Below, piece after piece: positions 32,383-40,507 of a DNA stretch of 64,000 bases. Under the pieces are notes generated by a model, which worked only from the letters and a program-made list of their open reading frames with translations, made no database searches and had not been told where the DNA came from. Every line of letters starts with the position of its first letter. Within the stretch, counting starts at the first letter, position 1. This DNA is from Peribacillus loiseleuriae (GTDB taxonomy: Bacteria > Bacillota > Bacilli > Bacillales > DSM-1321), in assembly GCF_001183985.1 (NCBI RefSeq), contig NZ_LFZW01000001.1, positions 570,881 through 634,880 of the forward strand, written 5' to 3'. The position numbers and the translations under genes were made by a program.

Positions 32383-32428
32383 ACTACCCACCACTTAGCT
32401 AACGCTGGAAGTGGGAGCCTTCTCGCTT
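32376..32428 (-). repeat. IS605-type right-end relic (palindromic end)
   Basis: Read on the minus strand: GAGAAGGCTCCCACTT, then AAGTGGTGGGTAGTTCAA. The pattern AGGCxCCCAC...GTGGGTAGTTCA is that of IS200/IS605 right ends, as at 14530-14582. No transposase is near, so it is a solitary end or a miniature palindromic element. Confidence 0.5.
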
Positions 32429-32585
32429 AAAATGATAAAAGATAATCCTTATATCAATGTTAATACCCAGTTCACTCAGTACCGGAATGCTTCCCCTTTG
32501 GCAGCATAAGAAAAACGATCCCTCTTAATGAAGAATTGCCTCCTTCAGTTCAATAAAGAAAAGTATTGTCCAACAAAACTCCTTA

Positions 32586-33254
32586 TCATTCCGATAAGTG
32601 ATATTGTTTAACTAATTCGCTCCATTGATCTGCAGGTTTGAATACGGAATCTCCATGACAAACTTCCATCCGTGTAGGATTAATCTGTTTAATAATTTCA
32701 CTGCTATGCAAAGCTTCCTTAGGGTCTGGTGTAAACCGGGCCTTAAGGATCTTGCCATTTTTGGAGTTGAACAAGTCTCCGGCAAGCAATACATCGTCTT
32801 GTTTATGATAATAGACGACATGACCTGGTGAATGACCAGGCGTGTAGTATGGCGTTAACTCACCAAATGGAGAAAGTTCTCCGGATGTATCTTCAGGTAA
32901 GGGTCTTAGAAAGCCATTGGTGACTTGGGCGACCGCTTTTCTTTTTTGGGGATATGGTTTATCCCCTTCAACAAAAGGAATCTCTTTGCTATGAACGAAA
33001 ACAGGGACAGGTTTGGCTAGAAGGATCTTCTTAAGTGAGCCAATGTGATCAGAATGGCCATGCGTAAGCAAAATTCGTTGTAAAGGTCCGACTTGAAGCT
33101 TATCAATTAATTGCAAAATACTTTTTGCCATCCAAGGTACACCCGTATCGACTAATGTCACACCTTCTTTATCTACAACAATCCATACATGAAAAGGGAT
33201 AATCATCCATGTTTTCAGACTCCAAATATGATTCGAAATTTGCTTGATCTTCAT
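32586..33254 (-). CDS. MBL-fold metallohydrolase
   Basis: 222 residues. The metal-binding signature is complete: THGHSDH (about 64-70), H in TPGHSPGHVVYY (about 137-148), D in LLAGDLF and H in EVCHGDSVF. This is a binuclear zinc beta-lactamase-fold hydrolase, a group with glyoxalase II, lactonase and other activities; the sequence does not tell which. ATG at 33254 follows GGGAGG. It is convergent with the flavin reductase gene, and no operon partner is seen. Confidence 0.88.
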   Translation of the reverse strand: MKIKQISNHIWSLKTWMIIPFHVWIVVDKEGVTLVDTGVPWMAKSILQLIDKLQVGPLQRILLTHGHSDHIGSLKKILLAKPVPVFVHSKEIPFVEGDKPYPQKRKAVAQVTNGFLRPLPEDTSGELSPFGELTPYYTPGHSPGHVVYYHKQDDVLLAGDLFNSKNGKILKARFTPDPKEALHSSEIIKQINPTRMEVCHGDSVFKPADQWSELVKQYHLSE

Positions 33255-33390
33255 AAAGTTTTACCTCCCTTAATCTACAATAAATTTAAGCAGATTGTAT
33301 TATTCATTTTTATACAATTAAAAATATTCCCATCCTGCATGTAAGCGCAACAATGCATTAGTAATAAAAAAATCCATATTTGATTCCAAA

Positions 33391-33549
33391 CTAACCGGTG
33401 ACTTGTCCACCTATATACCATACGGACATAGTAAATCCAAAAATGATGCCAGTAAAGGAGGTTTCTGTAATTTTCTTAATAGGAATCTTAACGGAAAGCA
33501 TTAAACCTGCTCCTGCTAATCCTAATAAAAAACGAATTTCTAAGACTTG
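33391..33549 (-). pseudogene. C-terminal fragment of an unknown membrane protein
   Basis: A minus-strand frame reads VLEIRFLLGLAGAGLMLSVK, then ITETSFTGIIFGFTMSVWYI, and ends at 33391. It looks like two membrane helices ending a protein. A stop (TAA) lies just before it and no start codon is present, so it is a broken gene tail. The family is not recognised. Confidence 0.4.
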
Positions 33550-33660
33550 ATATTAACTACTAGTTACAGAGAAAAAAAGAATAAAACTTAACACACTATT
33601 GCTACATAATCTAATGCTTGAAATGTAATGATAATAACAAAAAATAAAGAGAGTAACTAC

Positions 33661-34003
33661 GTGAGAAAATTACTGATTAGTTTATTGGTAACTTTGCTTC
33701 TTTGCTCTAACAGTGTAATTCCACTGAAATTATTAAATATAGTATCTGCCCAACAGAAATCGATTCCTTCATATGCTAAGTGGGGAGTGTTTTGCAACCA
33801 AAAAAACACAAGAAAAGTATCCGAATGCCCGAATTATTGATTATCTCCATATTGGGAGAATCAGTGGACCCCAGTCCTCAATTGAAAAATTCAAATTACG
33901 GCTAAGAGATAATAGAAGAGAATTCGGTGTATTTATCAATAGTGAATACAACAATGAAACTGAAAGGGTCATTAAAATTAGCTATAAGGAGACCCCTAAT
34001 TAA
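33661..34003 (+). pseudogene. DUF3889-type secreted protein, broken by a frameshift
   Basis: GTG at 33661 opens a signal peptide (RKLLISLLVTLLLCSNS) and the frame runs to YAKWGVF. The +1 frame then continues ATKKTQEKYPNARIIDYLHI, with GRISG and FGVFINSEYNN, to 34003. Together these match the DUF3889 pattern (small exported Bacillus proteins of unknown function). One extra T in the TTTT at 33790-33793 explains the shift. Either the gene is dead or the base is a sequencing error. An ATG at 33628 would add 11 residues. Confidence 0.7.
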
Positions 34004-34185
34004 TAATCGATTACTAAAGACTTGACTTTAAAATGTAAAGTCTTCTTCATTACAGAATTAAACAATTTAAAGTGATTAGCTAAACATTTGCTTGTATGAT
34101 CAGCTATCAATTCATGAGCTAATTCAATGTTTGGTGTTTCATCATTTCTGTTCATTTTGGAAGCTAGTTTGTTAACAATGGTCAT
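34000..34185 (-). pseudogene. Truncated HEAT-repeat-like protein start
   Basis: ATG at 34185 with AGAGAGGG upstream opens MTIVNKLASKMNRNDETPNI, then ELAHELI, which resembles the start of small HEAT-repeat proteins of Bacillus. The following 33 codons do not fit the family, and the last part overlaps a palindrome that looks like the terminator of the facing gene (GACTTTAAAATGTAAAGTC, 34024-34042). A deletion that joined the gene start to a terminator is likely. Confidence 0.4.
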
Positions 34186-34338
34186 ATAAATCCCTCTCTT
34201 TGTTCCCTTACTTTCTAAGATACCAAAAGGAATCAGACACCACCATCTGTTCAAGCTATAAATTGCTAATTCAGTGCAATATCATGAAAGTGTTGAATAC
34301 ACTAACCTATCAATTGAAATGAATGGTGGATATTGACT

Positions 34339-34971
34339 ATGGAGATCGTTAAACAAGGCGAGGATCTGATTATTACAGGAGCGGGATTTTTAGTAGCTGG
34401 GACAATCATTTCTGCTATTGGAGCAACAAATGTGATTATCACAGGTACCGATAATGGATTAGAGCTCGTAGCTAGAGGAAATGCGGTCGAGGGATTTGGA
34501 AATGTACTACAAGCAATCGGCAGAATGAAAGTGTATGAAATCGAAGGCAGGGAAGAAGAGATTTTGAGTATCGTGGGCTGCTGGTTTCAGGCTGGGGGCA
34601 ACTTCACCAATACTGTAGCAAATGAGGTGATTCTTGAGGGGACAGAAGAGGAGGAAGGGCTTAGAGTGAATGCTCTTGGCAGTGGCGTGCAATCAGTAGG
34701 TGCCTCCTTAGAAGCTGTTGGTGCCCCAGTGGATCGGCCGTTGGAGAGTACGGGAAACTGGGTGATTGCTCTCGGCTCCTCGATTGATTCTATAGCGAAT
34801 TTATTTATCTTACAGGATAAAAAGAAAAAAGGGGATGCTTTGGCCGTGATCGGCAGTTATTTGGAGGTGGTTGGTGCGCTGATTGAGCTGTATGCATTGA
34901 CCAGTCTGAGGGAAGAAAGTCTACCTGAAACGGAAGATAATCGTTATCAATATCCTAGGATATCTGTATGA
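34339..34971 (+). CDS. Repetitive small-residue-rich protein (DUF6944-like)
   Basis: About 210 residues built from imperfect repeats of glycine/alanine-rich helices: GAGFLVAGTIISAIGATN, GNAVEGFGNVLQAIGRM, GCWFQAGGNFTNTVAN, GSGVQSVGASLEAVGAP and GSYLEVVGALIELYA. A G-x2-hydrophobic-x2-hydrophobic-G spacing recurs about every 30-40 residues. This looks like the Bacillus DUF6944 group; the function is unknown. ATG at 34339 with GGTGG upstream is preferred over TTG at 34333. It stands alone upstream of the FMN riboswitch. Confidence 0.6.
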   Translation: MEIVKQGEDLIITGAGFLVAGTIISAIGATNVIITGTDNGLELVARGNAVEGFGNVLQAIGRMKVYEIEGREEEILSIVGCWFQAGGNFTNTVANEVILEGTEEEEGLRVNALGSGVQSVGASLEAVGAPVDRPLESTGNWVIALGSSIDSIANLFILQDKKKKGDALAVIGSYLEVVGALIELYALTSLREESLPETEDNRYQYPRISV

Positions 34972-35125
34972 TTTCAAGAAATAGGGATTTATATATAGTG
35001 TGAAAAATCGCGCAAATCAAAAAAAGAGCAGATTTTTTTACAAATCTACGAGTAGCTTGTATAATATAATACAAGTGTAGAATTACACTTGTGAAAAAGG
35101 CGGTATTATTCCGCTAAATATGTTT

Positions 35126-35252
35126 GTCCTTCGGGGTCGGGTGTAAATCCCAACCGGCGGTGATGAAGAAATTCTAAGCCCGCGAGCCTGTAAAAAGGCA
35201 GGATTTGGTGAAATTCCAAGGCCGACAGTATAGTCTGGATGGGAGAAGGACA
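35126..35252 (+). ncRNA. FMN riboswitch (RFN element)
   Basis: The conserved RFN blocks are all present in order: TTCGGGGTCGGGTG, AACCGGCGGTGATG, AGCCCGCGAGCC, GGTGAAATTCC, GGCCGACAGTATAGTC and GGATGGGAGAAGGA. It binds FMN and controls the rib genes that follow. A promoter with TATAATATAATACAAG lies at about 35058-35073. Confidence 0.97.
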
Positions 35253-35348
35253 TATGGAACTCGTTAAATGGCACTAGTGAATCCTTTATTTTGAAAATTT
35301 CAAAGTAAAAGGCTTATTTGGCTATATAATAAATCCATAATCTCCCTT

Positions 35349-35382
35349 TAGCTCCTTAGGTCGTACCTATGGGGCTATTTGT
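35349..35382 (+). terminator. Expression-platform terminator of the FMN riboswitch
   Basis: TAGCTCCTTAGGT (35349-35361) pairs with ACCTATGGGGCTA (35365-35377), followed by TTTGTG. It sits about 45 bases before the ribE start, where FMN-dependent termination is expected. Confidence 0.7.
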
Positions 35383-35426
35383 GCATTTCTTTGTCGAAAC
35401 ATCAAAATGAGAAAGAGGGTGAAAAC

Positions 35427-36065
35427 ATGTTTACTGGAATTATCGAAGATGTAGGAACGGTCCAATCGTTAAAAAGAGGCGTACAGAGTATGGCGCTAAC
35501 GATTGAATCTCCTAAAATTGTAGAAGATGTTCAATTAGGCGATAGCATTTCCGTGAATGGCGTTTGTCTAACGGTCACTGAATTTACGAATCGTGTGTTT
35601 ACAGTGGATGTGATGCCAGAAACCGTAAAGGCGTCAACCATCAGGCTGCTAAAGCCGGGAGCAAAGGTCAATCTAGAGCGGGCGATGAGTGCTCAGGGAA
35701 GATTCGGCGGTCATTTTGTCTCAGGCCATATTGATGGAACAGGTACGATCATGAAAAAAGAACATAAAGAAAATGCAGTCTACTACACGATTAAACTAGC
35801 AGAAGGATTAGCTCAATATTGCATCCCTAAGGGCTCTATTGCCATTGACGGGACGAGCTTAACTATATTTCAGATTGAGAAGAATGAGATAACCATTTCA
35901 CTTATTCCGTTAACACATAAAGACACGATTCTTGGACAAAAGAATGTTGGAGAAGCCGTGAATATTGAAAATGATTTGATTGGAAAATATATTGTACAGC
36001 AAATAAAAAATAATGGACAAACTACTGGATTAACAGCAAGCTTTCTTGCTGAAAATGGATTCTGA
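35427..36065 (+). CDS. ribE: Riboflavin synthase alpha chain
   Basis: 212 residues, two lumazine-binding modules (about 1-95 and 96-200). It starts with the family's [14 protein letters not shown], has [14 protein letters not shown] and [19 protein letters not shown], and repeats [14 protein letters not shown] in the second half. The trimer converts two molecules of 6,7-dimethyl-8-ribityllumazine to riboflavin plus the pyrimidinedione. ATG at 35427 follows AGAGGGTG; the frame extends upstream to 35379 without meaning. It is the first gene after the FMN riboswitch; ribD, normally first in Bacillus, is absent. Confidence 0.95.
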   Translation: MFTGIIEDVGTVQSLKRGVQSMALTIESPKIVEDVQLGDSISVNGVCLTVTEFTNRVFTVDVMPETVKASTIRLLKPGAKVNLERAMSAQGRFGGHFVSGHIDGTGTIMKKEHKENAVYYTIKLAEGLAQYCIPKGSIAIDGTSLTIFQIEKNEITISLIPLTHKDTILGQKNVGEAVNIENDLIGKYIVQQIKNNGQTTGLTASFLAENGF

Positions 36066-36082
36066 TAAAGGCGGTGTATAGG

Positions 36083-36718
36083 ATGTTTCAAACAATTGAA
36101 GAAGCAGTAGAGGATTTGAAAGCTGGCAAAATTATCATTGTTGTAGATGATGAAGATCGAGAGAATGAAGGCGATTTTGTCGTATTGGCAGAAAAGGCAA
36201 CTCCTGAAGCCATTAACTTTATGGCGAAACATGGTCGAGGTTTAATTTGTACGTCGATTACAAATGAGCTCGCTGAGAAATTAGACCTTCATCCAATGGT
36301 TGAGAACAATACAGATTACCACGGAACAGCATTTACAGTAAGCATTGATCACGAAAGTACTACTACGGGAATCAGTGCGTTTGAACGTTCGAAAACGATG
36401 CTTGCTCTTTTGGATAATCGTTCTACCGCGAAGGACTTTAAACGCCCTGGACATGTTTTTCCGATAATTGCAAAGCAAGGCGGAGTGCTCGAACGAATAG
36501 GACACACAGAAGCCTCTGTTGATCTTGCACGGTTATGCGGAGCTGAACCTGCTTCTGTTATATGTGAAATTATGAATGAAGACGGTTCAATGGCACGCGT
36601 TCCAGAGCTCCAAATCATTGCCAAAGAACATCAGCTTTCATTTATTACGATTGCCGAATTAGTTCGCTATCGTAACCAAATTGAGTCAAAACATAAAGGA
36701 ACACCAGAGCACGCTTAA
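36083..36718 (+). CDS. ribB: 3,4-dihydroxy-2-butanone 4-phosphate synthase (monofunctional RibB)
   Basis: 211 residues. The catalytic acidic loop [13 protein letters not shown] (about 23-35), [10 protein letters not shown], the substrate segment [13 protein letters not shown] and [18 protein letters not shown] with [11 protein letters not shown] are all present. It makes the four-carbon precursor from ribulose 5-phosphate. In most Bacillus operons this domain is fused to GTP cyclohydrolase II (RibBA, about 400 residues). Here the protein ends cleanly at [16 protein letters not shown], so RibA is missing. ATG at 36083 is chosen for AAAGGCGGTG six bases upstream. It lies 17 bases after ribE. 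Confidence 0.93.
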   Translation: MFQTIEEAVEDLKAGKIIIVVDDEDRENEGDFVVLAEKATPEAINFMAKHGRGLICTSITNELAEKLDLHPMVENNTDYHGTAFTVSIDHESTTTGISAFERSKTMLALLDNRSTAKDFKRPGHVFPIIAKQGGVLERIGHTEASVDLARLCGAEPASVICEIMNEDGSMARVPELQIIAKEHQLSFITIAELVRYRNQIESKHKGTPEHA

Positions 36719-36746
36719 TTAAATTAAATTTTTAGGGGGAATTATA

Positions 36747-37217
36747 ATGGGTAAAAATTTTGAAGCACAAGTCATCGGAACAGGGTTAAAAGTAGGTATA
36801 GTTGTCGGTAGGTTCAATGAATTTATCACAGGAAAATTACTTTCTGGTGCATTGGATGGTCTTAAACGTCATGGGGTTAGCGAGGATGATATTGACATCG
36901 CTTGGGTACCAGGTGCATTTGAAATTCCGATGATTGCCAAAAAATTAGTTCAAACGAAACAATATGACGCTGTGATTGGATTAGGTACGGTTATTCGAGG
37001 AGCAACATCACATTATGATTATGTATGTAATGAAGCAGCGAAAGGCATGGCCGCTGTTGGACTTGAATCTGGAACGCCTGTGATTTTCGGCTTACTTACT
37101 ACAGAAAATATCGAGCAAGCCATTGAACGCGCAGGTACAAAAGCAGGAAACAAAGGCTATGATTCAGCTGTTTCTGCAATTGAAATGGCGAACCTATCTA
37201 CTTTGATCGGCAAATAA
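36747..37217 (+). CDS. ribH: 6,7-dimethyl-8-ribityllumazine synthase
   Basis: 156 residues. It has the start [55 protein letters not shown] with the catalytic His, and [19 protein letters not shown]. It condenses the RibA/D-derived pyrimidine with the RibB product and forms the 60-mer capsid typical of Bacillus. ATG at 36747 follows AGGGGG. It is the third and last gene of the short rib operon. A weak AAGGA/TCCTT hairpin plus T8 (about 37320-37348) follows. Confidence 0.95.
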   Translation: MGKNFEAQVIGTGLKVGIVVGRFNEFITGKLLSGALDGLKRHGVSEDDIDIAWVPGAFEIPMIAKKLVQTKQYDAVIGLGTVIRGATSHYDYVCNEAAKGMAAVGLESGTPVIFGLLTTENIEQAIERAGTKAGNKGYDSAVSAIEMANLSTLIGK

Positions 37218-37380
37218 CGAATACACAATTTGAAGGATGAATCGTTCTGTGTGCATAGACCAAAATGATGACTTGAAATGTATTTTGGAAACAGACGATA
37301 ACGTTTTTTCTAGTTGGAAAAAGGAGCCCTTGTGTTCCTTTTTTTTATGTTTTCGGGAAAATTTCATGCCTTAAACAAGT

Positions 37381-37440
37381 TTGACGCATGAATCGGGGAG
37401 TCGACGCATAAATCCTAAATTCGACGCATATTTTGATAAA
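37381..37440 (+). repeat. Three 20-bp units with a conserved GACGCAT core
   Basis: TTGACGCATGAAT, TCGACGCATAAAT and TCGACGCATATTT start at 37381, 37401 and 37421, exactly 20 bases apart, with the other 7-8 bases of each unit varying. The rest of the 37218-37592 gap has no gene. The function is unknown; a protein-binding array or a degenerate dispersed repeat are options. Confidence 0.65.
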
Positions 37441-37592
37441 TAGCCAATCGTTAACCTTATTATAATTCGATTGGGCCTTTTTGGATGGATCAACCAATGT
37501 TTACAAAATAATAATCTTTCATCTTGAGATAAAGTGGTACATTAAGTGTATGAAAATGTATTGTCTGAAATAATCCGGTTGGAGGGATCTAT

Positions 37593-38486
37593 ATTAAACA
37601 TTATCTATTTGATATACCAGGTAAAAACGGTTGGAAAAGATACATACTATCTTCAGTGATCATTTTTTTTGCCATTATTGCAGGGGGAGCATTGTATGGC
37701 ATTTTGAGTATGATTTCAGGCTTTCTAAATGGAGGTGGGGTTGCTTTTGATAGTGAAACGGGCGGATTTGTTGGTGTCGAGCCAACGCTTAACTTACTAT
37801 TCATGAATCTCGTGTATGTCGTTTGGCTACTAGGAATTTGGTTTTCACTTCGAATTGTACATAAACGGAAACTGAAGACACTGATTACTGCAAATAAACG
37901 AATCAAGTGGAAGCAAATCTTCGGTAGTTTCATCCTTTATTTTGGCCTTATGGGGATAGTTGAGTTTGTTTATTTCTTAGTCTTTCCTGAACATTTCGTG
38001 TGGAATGAATTTGATTTACAGAAATTTTTATTCCTGTTTTTCGTTGTTTTATTGTTAACACCTATTCAAACGACAGTTGAAGAGTTAATCTTCAGGGGAT
38101 TTCTGTTGCAATGGATCGGAAAGATTATGACCAAACCTGTCTTATTAGGGGGTATCATGGCATTGATTTTCGGATCGTTGCATTTCTCTAATCCTGAAAT
38201 GGAGCGTTCAGCCATTTGGGTTGGGCTTGATTATGTCTTTATCGGCTTTATGTTGACATTCCTTGCTGTGAAGATGGGTAGCTCCGAGCTGTCAATTGGT
38301 GCGCATGCTGCCAATAATATGTTCTTATTCTGGTTTATCGGTGATCCGCAATCTGTGGGAGGAGGAATACCTTCACTTATTACCGTAGTGAACAATGAAC
38401 CGGTCATTTCGTTCATAATGGATGTCATTATTTTCCTTGCTTTTTATTTAATAGCGGTGAAGAAATTCAAGCCATCTACTACATAA
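37593..38486 (+). CDS. CPBP-family intramembrane metalloprotease, probable ATT start
   Basis: About 297 residues with 7-8 membrane helices. The CPBP/Abi motifs are visible: VEELIFRGFLLQW (EExxxR), FGSLHFSNPE (H) and the late IGAHAANNMFLF (HxxxN). CAAX-like or bacteriocin-immunity proteases have this form. No ATG or GTG near the beginning fits: the GTG at 37656 lacks a ribosome site and would cut into the protein. ATT at 37593, with GGAGGG six bases upstream at 37581-37586, gives a sensible KHYLFDIPGKNGWKRYILS start. The substrate is unknown. Confidence 0.78.
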   Translation: MKHYLFDIPGKNGWKRYILSSVIIFFAIIAGGALYGILSMISGFLNGGGVAFDSETGGFVGVEPTLNLLFMNLVYVVWLLGIWFSLRIVHKRKLKTLITANKRIKWKQIFGSFILYFGLMGIVEFVYFLVFPEHFVWNEFDLQKFLFLFFVVLLLTPIQTTVEELIFRGFLLQWIGKIMTKPVLLGGIMALIFGSLHFSNPEMERSAIWVGLDYVFIGFMLTFLAVKMGSSELSIGAHAANNMFLFWFIGDPQSVGGGIPSLITVVNNEPVISFIMDVIIFLAFYLIAVKKFKPSTT

Positions 38487-38500
38487 AATGAAGCATGAAA

Positions 38501-38536
38501 GGGACCCAATAGGTCTAGATAGACTTATTGGGTCCC
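38501..38536 (+). terminator. Terminator after the CPBP protease gene
   Basis: GGGACCCAATA (38501-38511) pairs with TATTGGGTCCC (38526-38536), then TTATTTAA. Confidence 0.82.
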
Positions 38537-38700
38537 TTATTTAACTTGATAAAATCCGAATTCAAAGTCCATTTTACTTTAATGTTCGAGGACCTACGCA
38601 ATGAAAAATCTACATTCATCACCTGAGAAATAGAACAAAGATCTATTTTTGAAATATAAAATGTGAATTATAGGATAGTATTATCAAAGAAATAAAAATA

Positions 38701-38730
38701 TTGGAATTATATAAAGATGCAGTATATAAT
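38701..38730 (+). promoter_or_regulatory. Promoter of uxaC
   Basis: TTGGAA (38701-38706), 18-bp spacer, TATAAT (38725-38730). The expected start is close to 38737, immediately before a candidate operator. Confidence 0.6.
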
Positions 38731-38741
38731 AATATTTATAA

Positions 38742-38758
38742 ATGTTAACGTGAACAAT
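38742..38758. promoter_or_regulatory. LacI-type operator 1
   Basis: ATGTTAACGTGAACAAT, an imperfect palindrome around the central CG, lies at the transcription start of uxaC. Close variants occur at 38807, 43561 and 44781 around the LacI-family gene at 43731. Confidence 0.6.
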
Positions 38759-38806
38759 CCAGGAAGAGCTTTAATCCAAATTAAAAAGATTATAACCATT
38801 TATAAA

Positions 38807-38824
38807 AATGTTAACGATAACATT
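38807..38824. promoter_or_regulatory. LacI-type operator 2
   Basis: AATGTTAACGATAACATT has perfect 7-bp arms (AATGTTA/TAACATT). It lies 65 bp downstream of operator 1 and 50 bases before uxaC, a spacing that would allow looping or a roadblock. Confidence 0.65.
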
Positions 38825-38873
38825 TTTAAATTAAAGTTCTACGAAAGTAAAAAAACAAGAAAGTGGTGGAATG

Positions 38874-40286
38874 ATGAAGGAATTTATGGGCGCAGATTTT
38901 TTGCTTACGAATGAAACAGCCATTACGTTGTATGAGAAGTACGCAAAAAATATGCCAATCATTGACTATCATTGTCATTTAAGTCCTCAAGAAATTTACG
39001 AAAACAAAACGTTCAAGAATATTACGGAAGCTTGGTTATATGGCGACCATTATAAATGGCGTGTCATGAGGGCGAATGGAATTTCAGAAGACTTCATAAC
39101 TGGCGAAGCAGAGGATTACGATAAATTCTTAGCTTGGGCCAAGACAGTTCCGATGACAATTGGCAATCCATTGTATAATTGGACCCATCTAGAATTACAA
39201 CGCTTTTTTGATGTACATGATTTATTAAATGAAAAAAATGCACCGGTTATATGGGAAAAGGTAAACGGTCTTTTGAGTGGAGAAGGATTTGGTGCAAGAG
39301 ATTTAATTGCTAAATCCAATGTAAAAGTTATTTGTACAACAGATGATCCCGTAGATTCACTTGAGTATCACCGATATTTGAAAGATGATGACACATTTAA
39401 TGTAAGCGTTTTACCCAGTTTTCGACCTGATAAGGGATTGGAGATCAAGCGGGACGGGTATCTGAATTGGGTTGATAAATTGGCTACTGTAGCTGGGCAA
39501 CCAATTAATAACTATGAGGACTTCTTAAAGGCACTTAAAACACGCGTTCACTTTTTTGATTCTGTTGGGTGTAAGGTGTCCGACCATGCTTTAGACATCA
39601 TTGTTTTTAAGGAAGCAACGAAGGAAGAAGCAGCTAAGATTTTTTTGAAAGCACTTTCAGGAGAGGAAGTTACGCAGGAAGAAGAACAGAAATATAAAGC
39701 GTTTACATTAACGTTTTTGGGAGGACTATACTCTGAGCTAAATTGGACCATGCAGTTCCATATTAATGCCCTAAGAAATACGAATTCAAGAATGTTCAAT
39801 CGTCTTGGTCCAGATACGGGGTACGATTCAATGAATGATGATGGTATTGCAAAACCGTTAGTGAAACTGTTGGATGAACTGGAAAAAAACGATTCGCTTC
39901 CAAAAACGATTTTATATTCACTAAATCCAAACGACAACCATGTGATTGCCACAATCATTAATAGCTTCCAGGATGGAAAAACTCCAGGGAAGATTCAATT
40001 CGGAACGGCATGGTGGTTTAACGATAATAAAGACGGAATGATCGACCAGATGAAGGCATTAGCCAATGTAGGACTGTTCGGCAAATTTATTGGCATGCTT
40101 ACGGATTCAAGAAGCTTTTTGTCATATACAAGGCATGAATATTTTAGAAGGCTTGTATGTAACTTAATCGGAGAATGGGTTGAAGATGGAGAAGTTCCAA
40201 ATGATGTGGAGTTATTAGGAAGTATCGTCCAAGGAATTTCTTATTATAATTCCAAAGAATATTTTGGGTTCAACATCGAGGAATAA
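38874..40286 (+). CDS. uxaC: Uronate isomerase (glucuronate/galacturonate isomerase)
   Basis: 470 residues, the normal length. The N-terminus has IDYHCHLSPQEIYENK (metal-type His residues), then VICTTDDPVDSLEYH and GTAWWFNDNKDGMIDQMKAL and MLTDSRSFLSYTRHEYFRR near the end, all characteristic of UxaC. It isomerises D-galacturonate to D-tagaturonate (and glucuronate to fructuronate). ATG at 38874 has GTGGTGG at the right distance; ATG at 38871 is too close. It is the first gene of uxaC-uxaB-uxaA, behind two LacI-type operators. A strong hairpin (40293-40341) follows, so distal genes may have a second promoter. Confidence 0.95.
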   Translation: MKEFMGADFLLTNETAITLYEKYAKNMPIIDYHCHLSPQEIYENKTFKNITEAWLYGDHYKWRVMRANGISEDFITGEAEDYDKFLAWAKTVPMTIGNPLYNWTHLELQRFFDVHDLLNEKNAPVIWEKVNGLLSGEGFGARDLIAKSNVKVICTTDDPVDSLEYHRYLKDDDTFNVSVLPSFRPDKGLEIKRDGYLNWVDKLATVAGQPINNYEDFLKALKTRVHFFDSVGCKVSDHALDIIVFKEATKEEAAKIFLKALSGEEVTQEEEQKYKAFTLTFLGGLYSELNWTMQFHINALRNTNSRMFNRLGPDTGYDSMNDDGIAKPLVKLLDELEKNDSLPKTILYSLNPNDNHVIATIINSFQDGKTPGKIQFGTAWWFNDNKDGMIDQMKALANVGLFGKFIGMLTDSRSFLSYTRHEYFRRLVCNLIGEWVEDGEVPNDVELLGSIVQGISYYNSKEYFGFNIEE

Positions 40287-40292
40287 AAGACA

Positions 40293-40341
40293 GGAGTTCT
40301 CTATTCGTCAGTCGCCAAGACTAGAATAGAGAACCCCTTTT
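40293..40341 (+). terminator. Terminator after uxaC
   Basis: GGAGTTCTCTATTC pairs with GAATAGAGAACCCC across a loop of 17-18 bases, followed by T5. Confidence 0.8.
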
Positions 40342-40405
40342 TAAAAAATATTCGTATAAAGTACAGCAATTTTTGAACGATCATTCCAATGTTAGGAGGG
40401 GAATT

Positions 40406-40507
40406 ATGAGGACGGTTGTAACGAAGATGGATAGCCAGTCACAGAATCAGCAGCCGAAGAAAGAAAAGTTGAGTATAAAGGGGGAGCGTTTACTTTGGAG
40501 AAATTGA
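40406..40507 (+). CDS. Short open frame overlapping the uxaB start
   Basis: ATG at 40406 has a very good ribosome site (TTAGGAGGGGAATT), and the frame codes MRTVVTKMDSQSQNQQPKKE and on to WRN. It stops at 40507, 13 bases inside uxaB. No family is recognised. It could be a leader peptide that couples translation to the weak TTG start of uxaB, or a relic. Confidence 0.35.
   Translation: MRTVVTKMDSQSQNQQPKKEKLSIKGERLLWRN

Noticed and set aside
34000..34254. Long form of the HEAT-like frame, starting at 34254
   Set aside because: The first 23 residues have no ribosome site; ATG at 34185 has a good one and the family-like start.
38717..38914. 65-codon frame before uxaC
   Set aside because: It overlaps the promoter, both operators and the start of uxaC, and has no ribosome site.
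39548..39958. 136-codon minus frame inside uxaC
   Set aside because: Shadow of a strongly conserved gene on the other strand.
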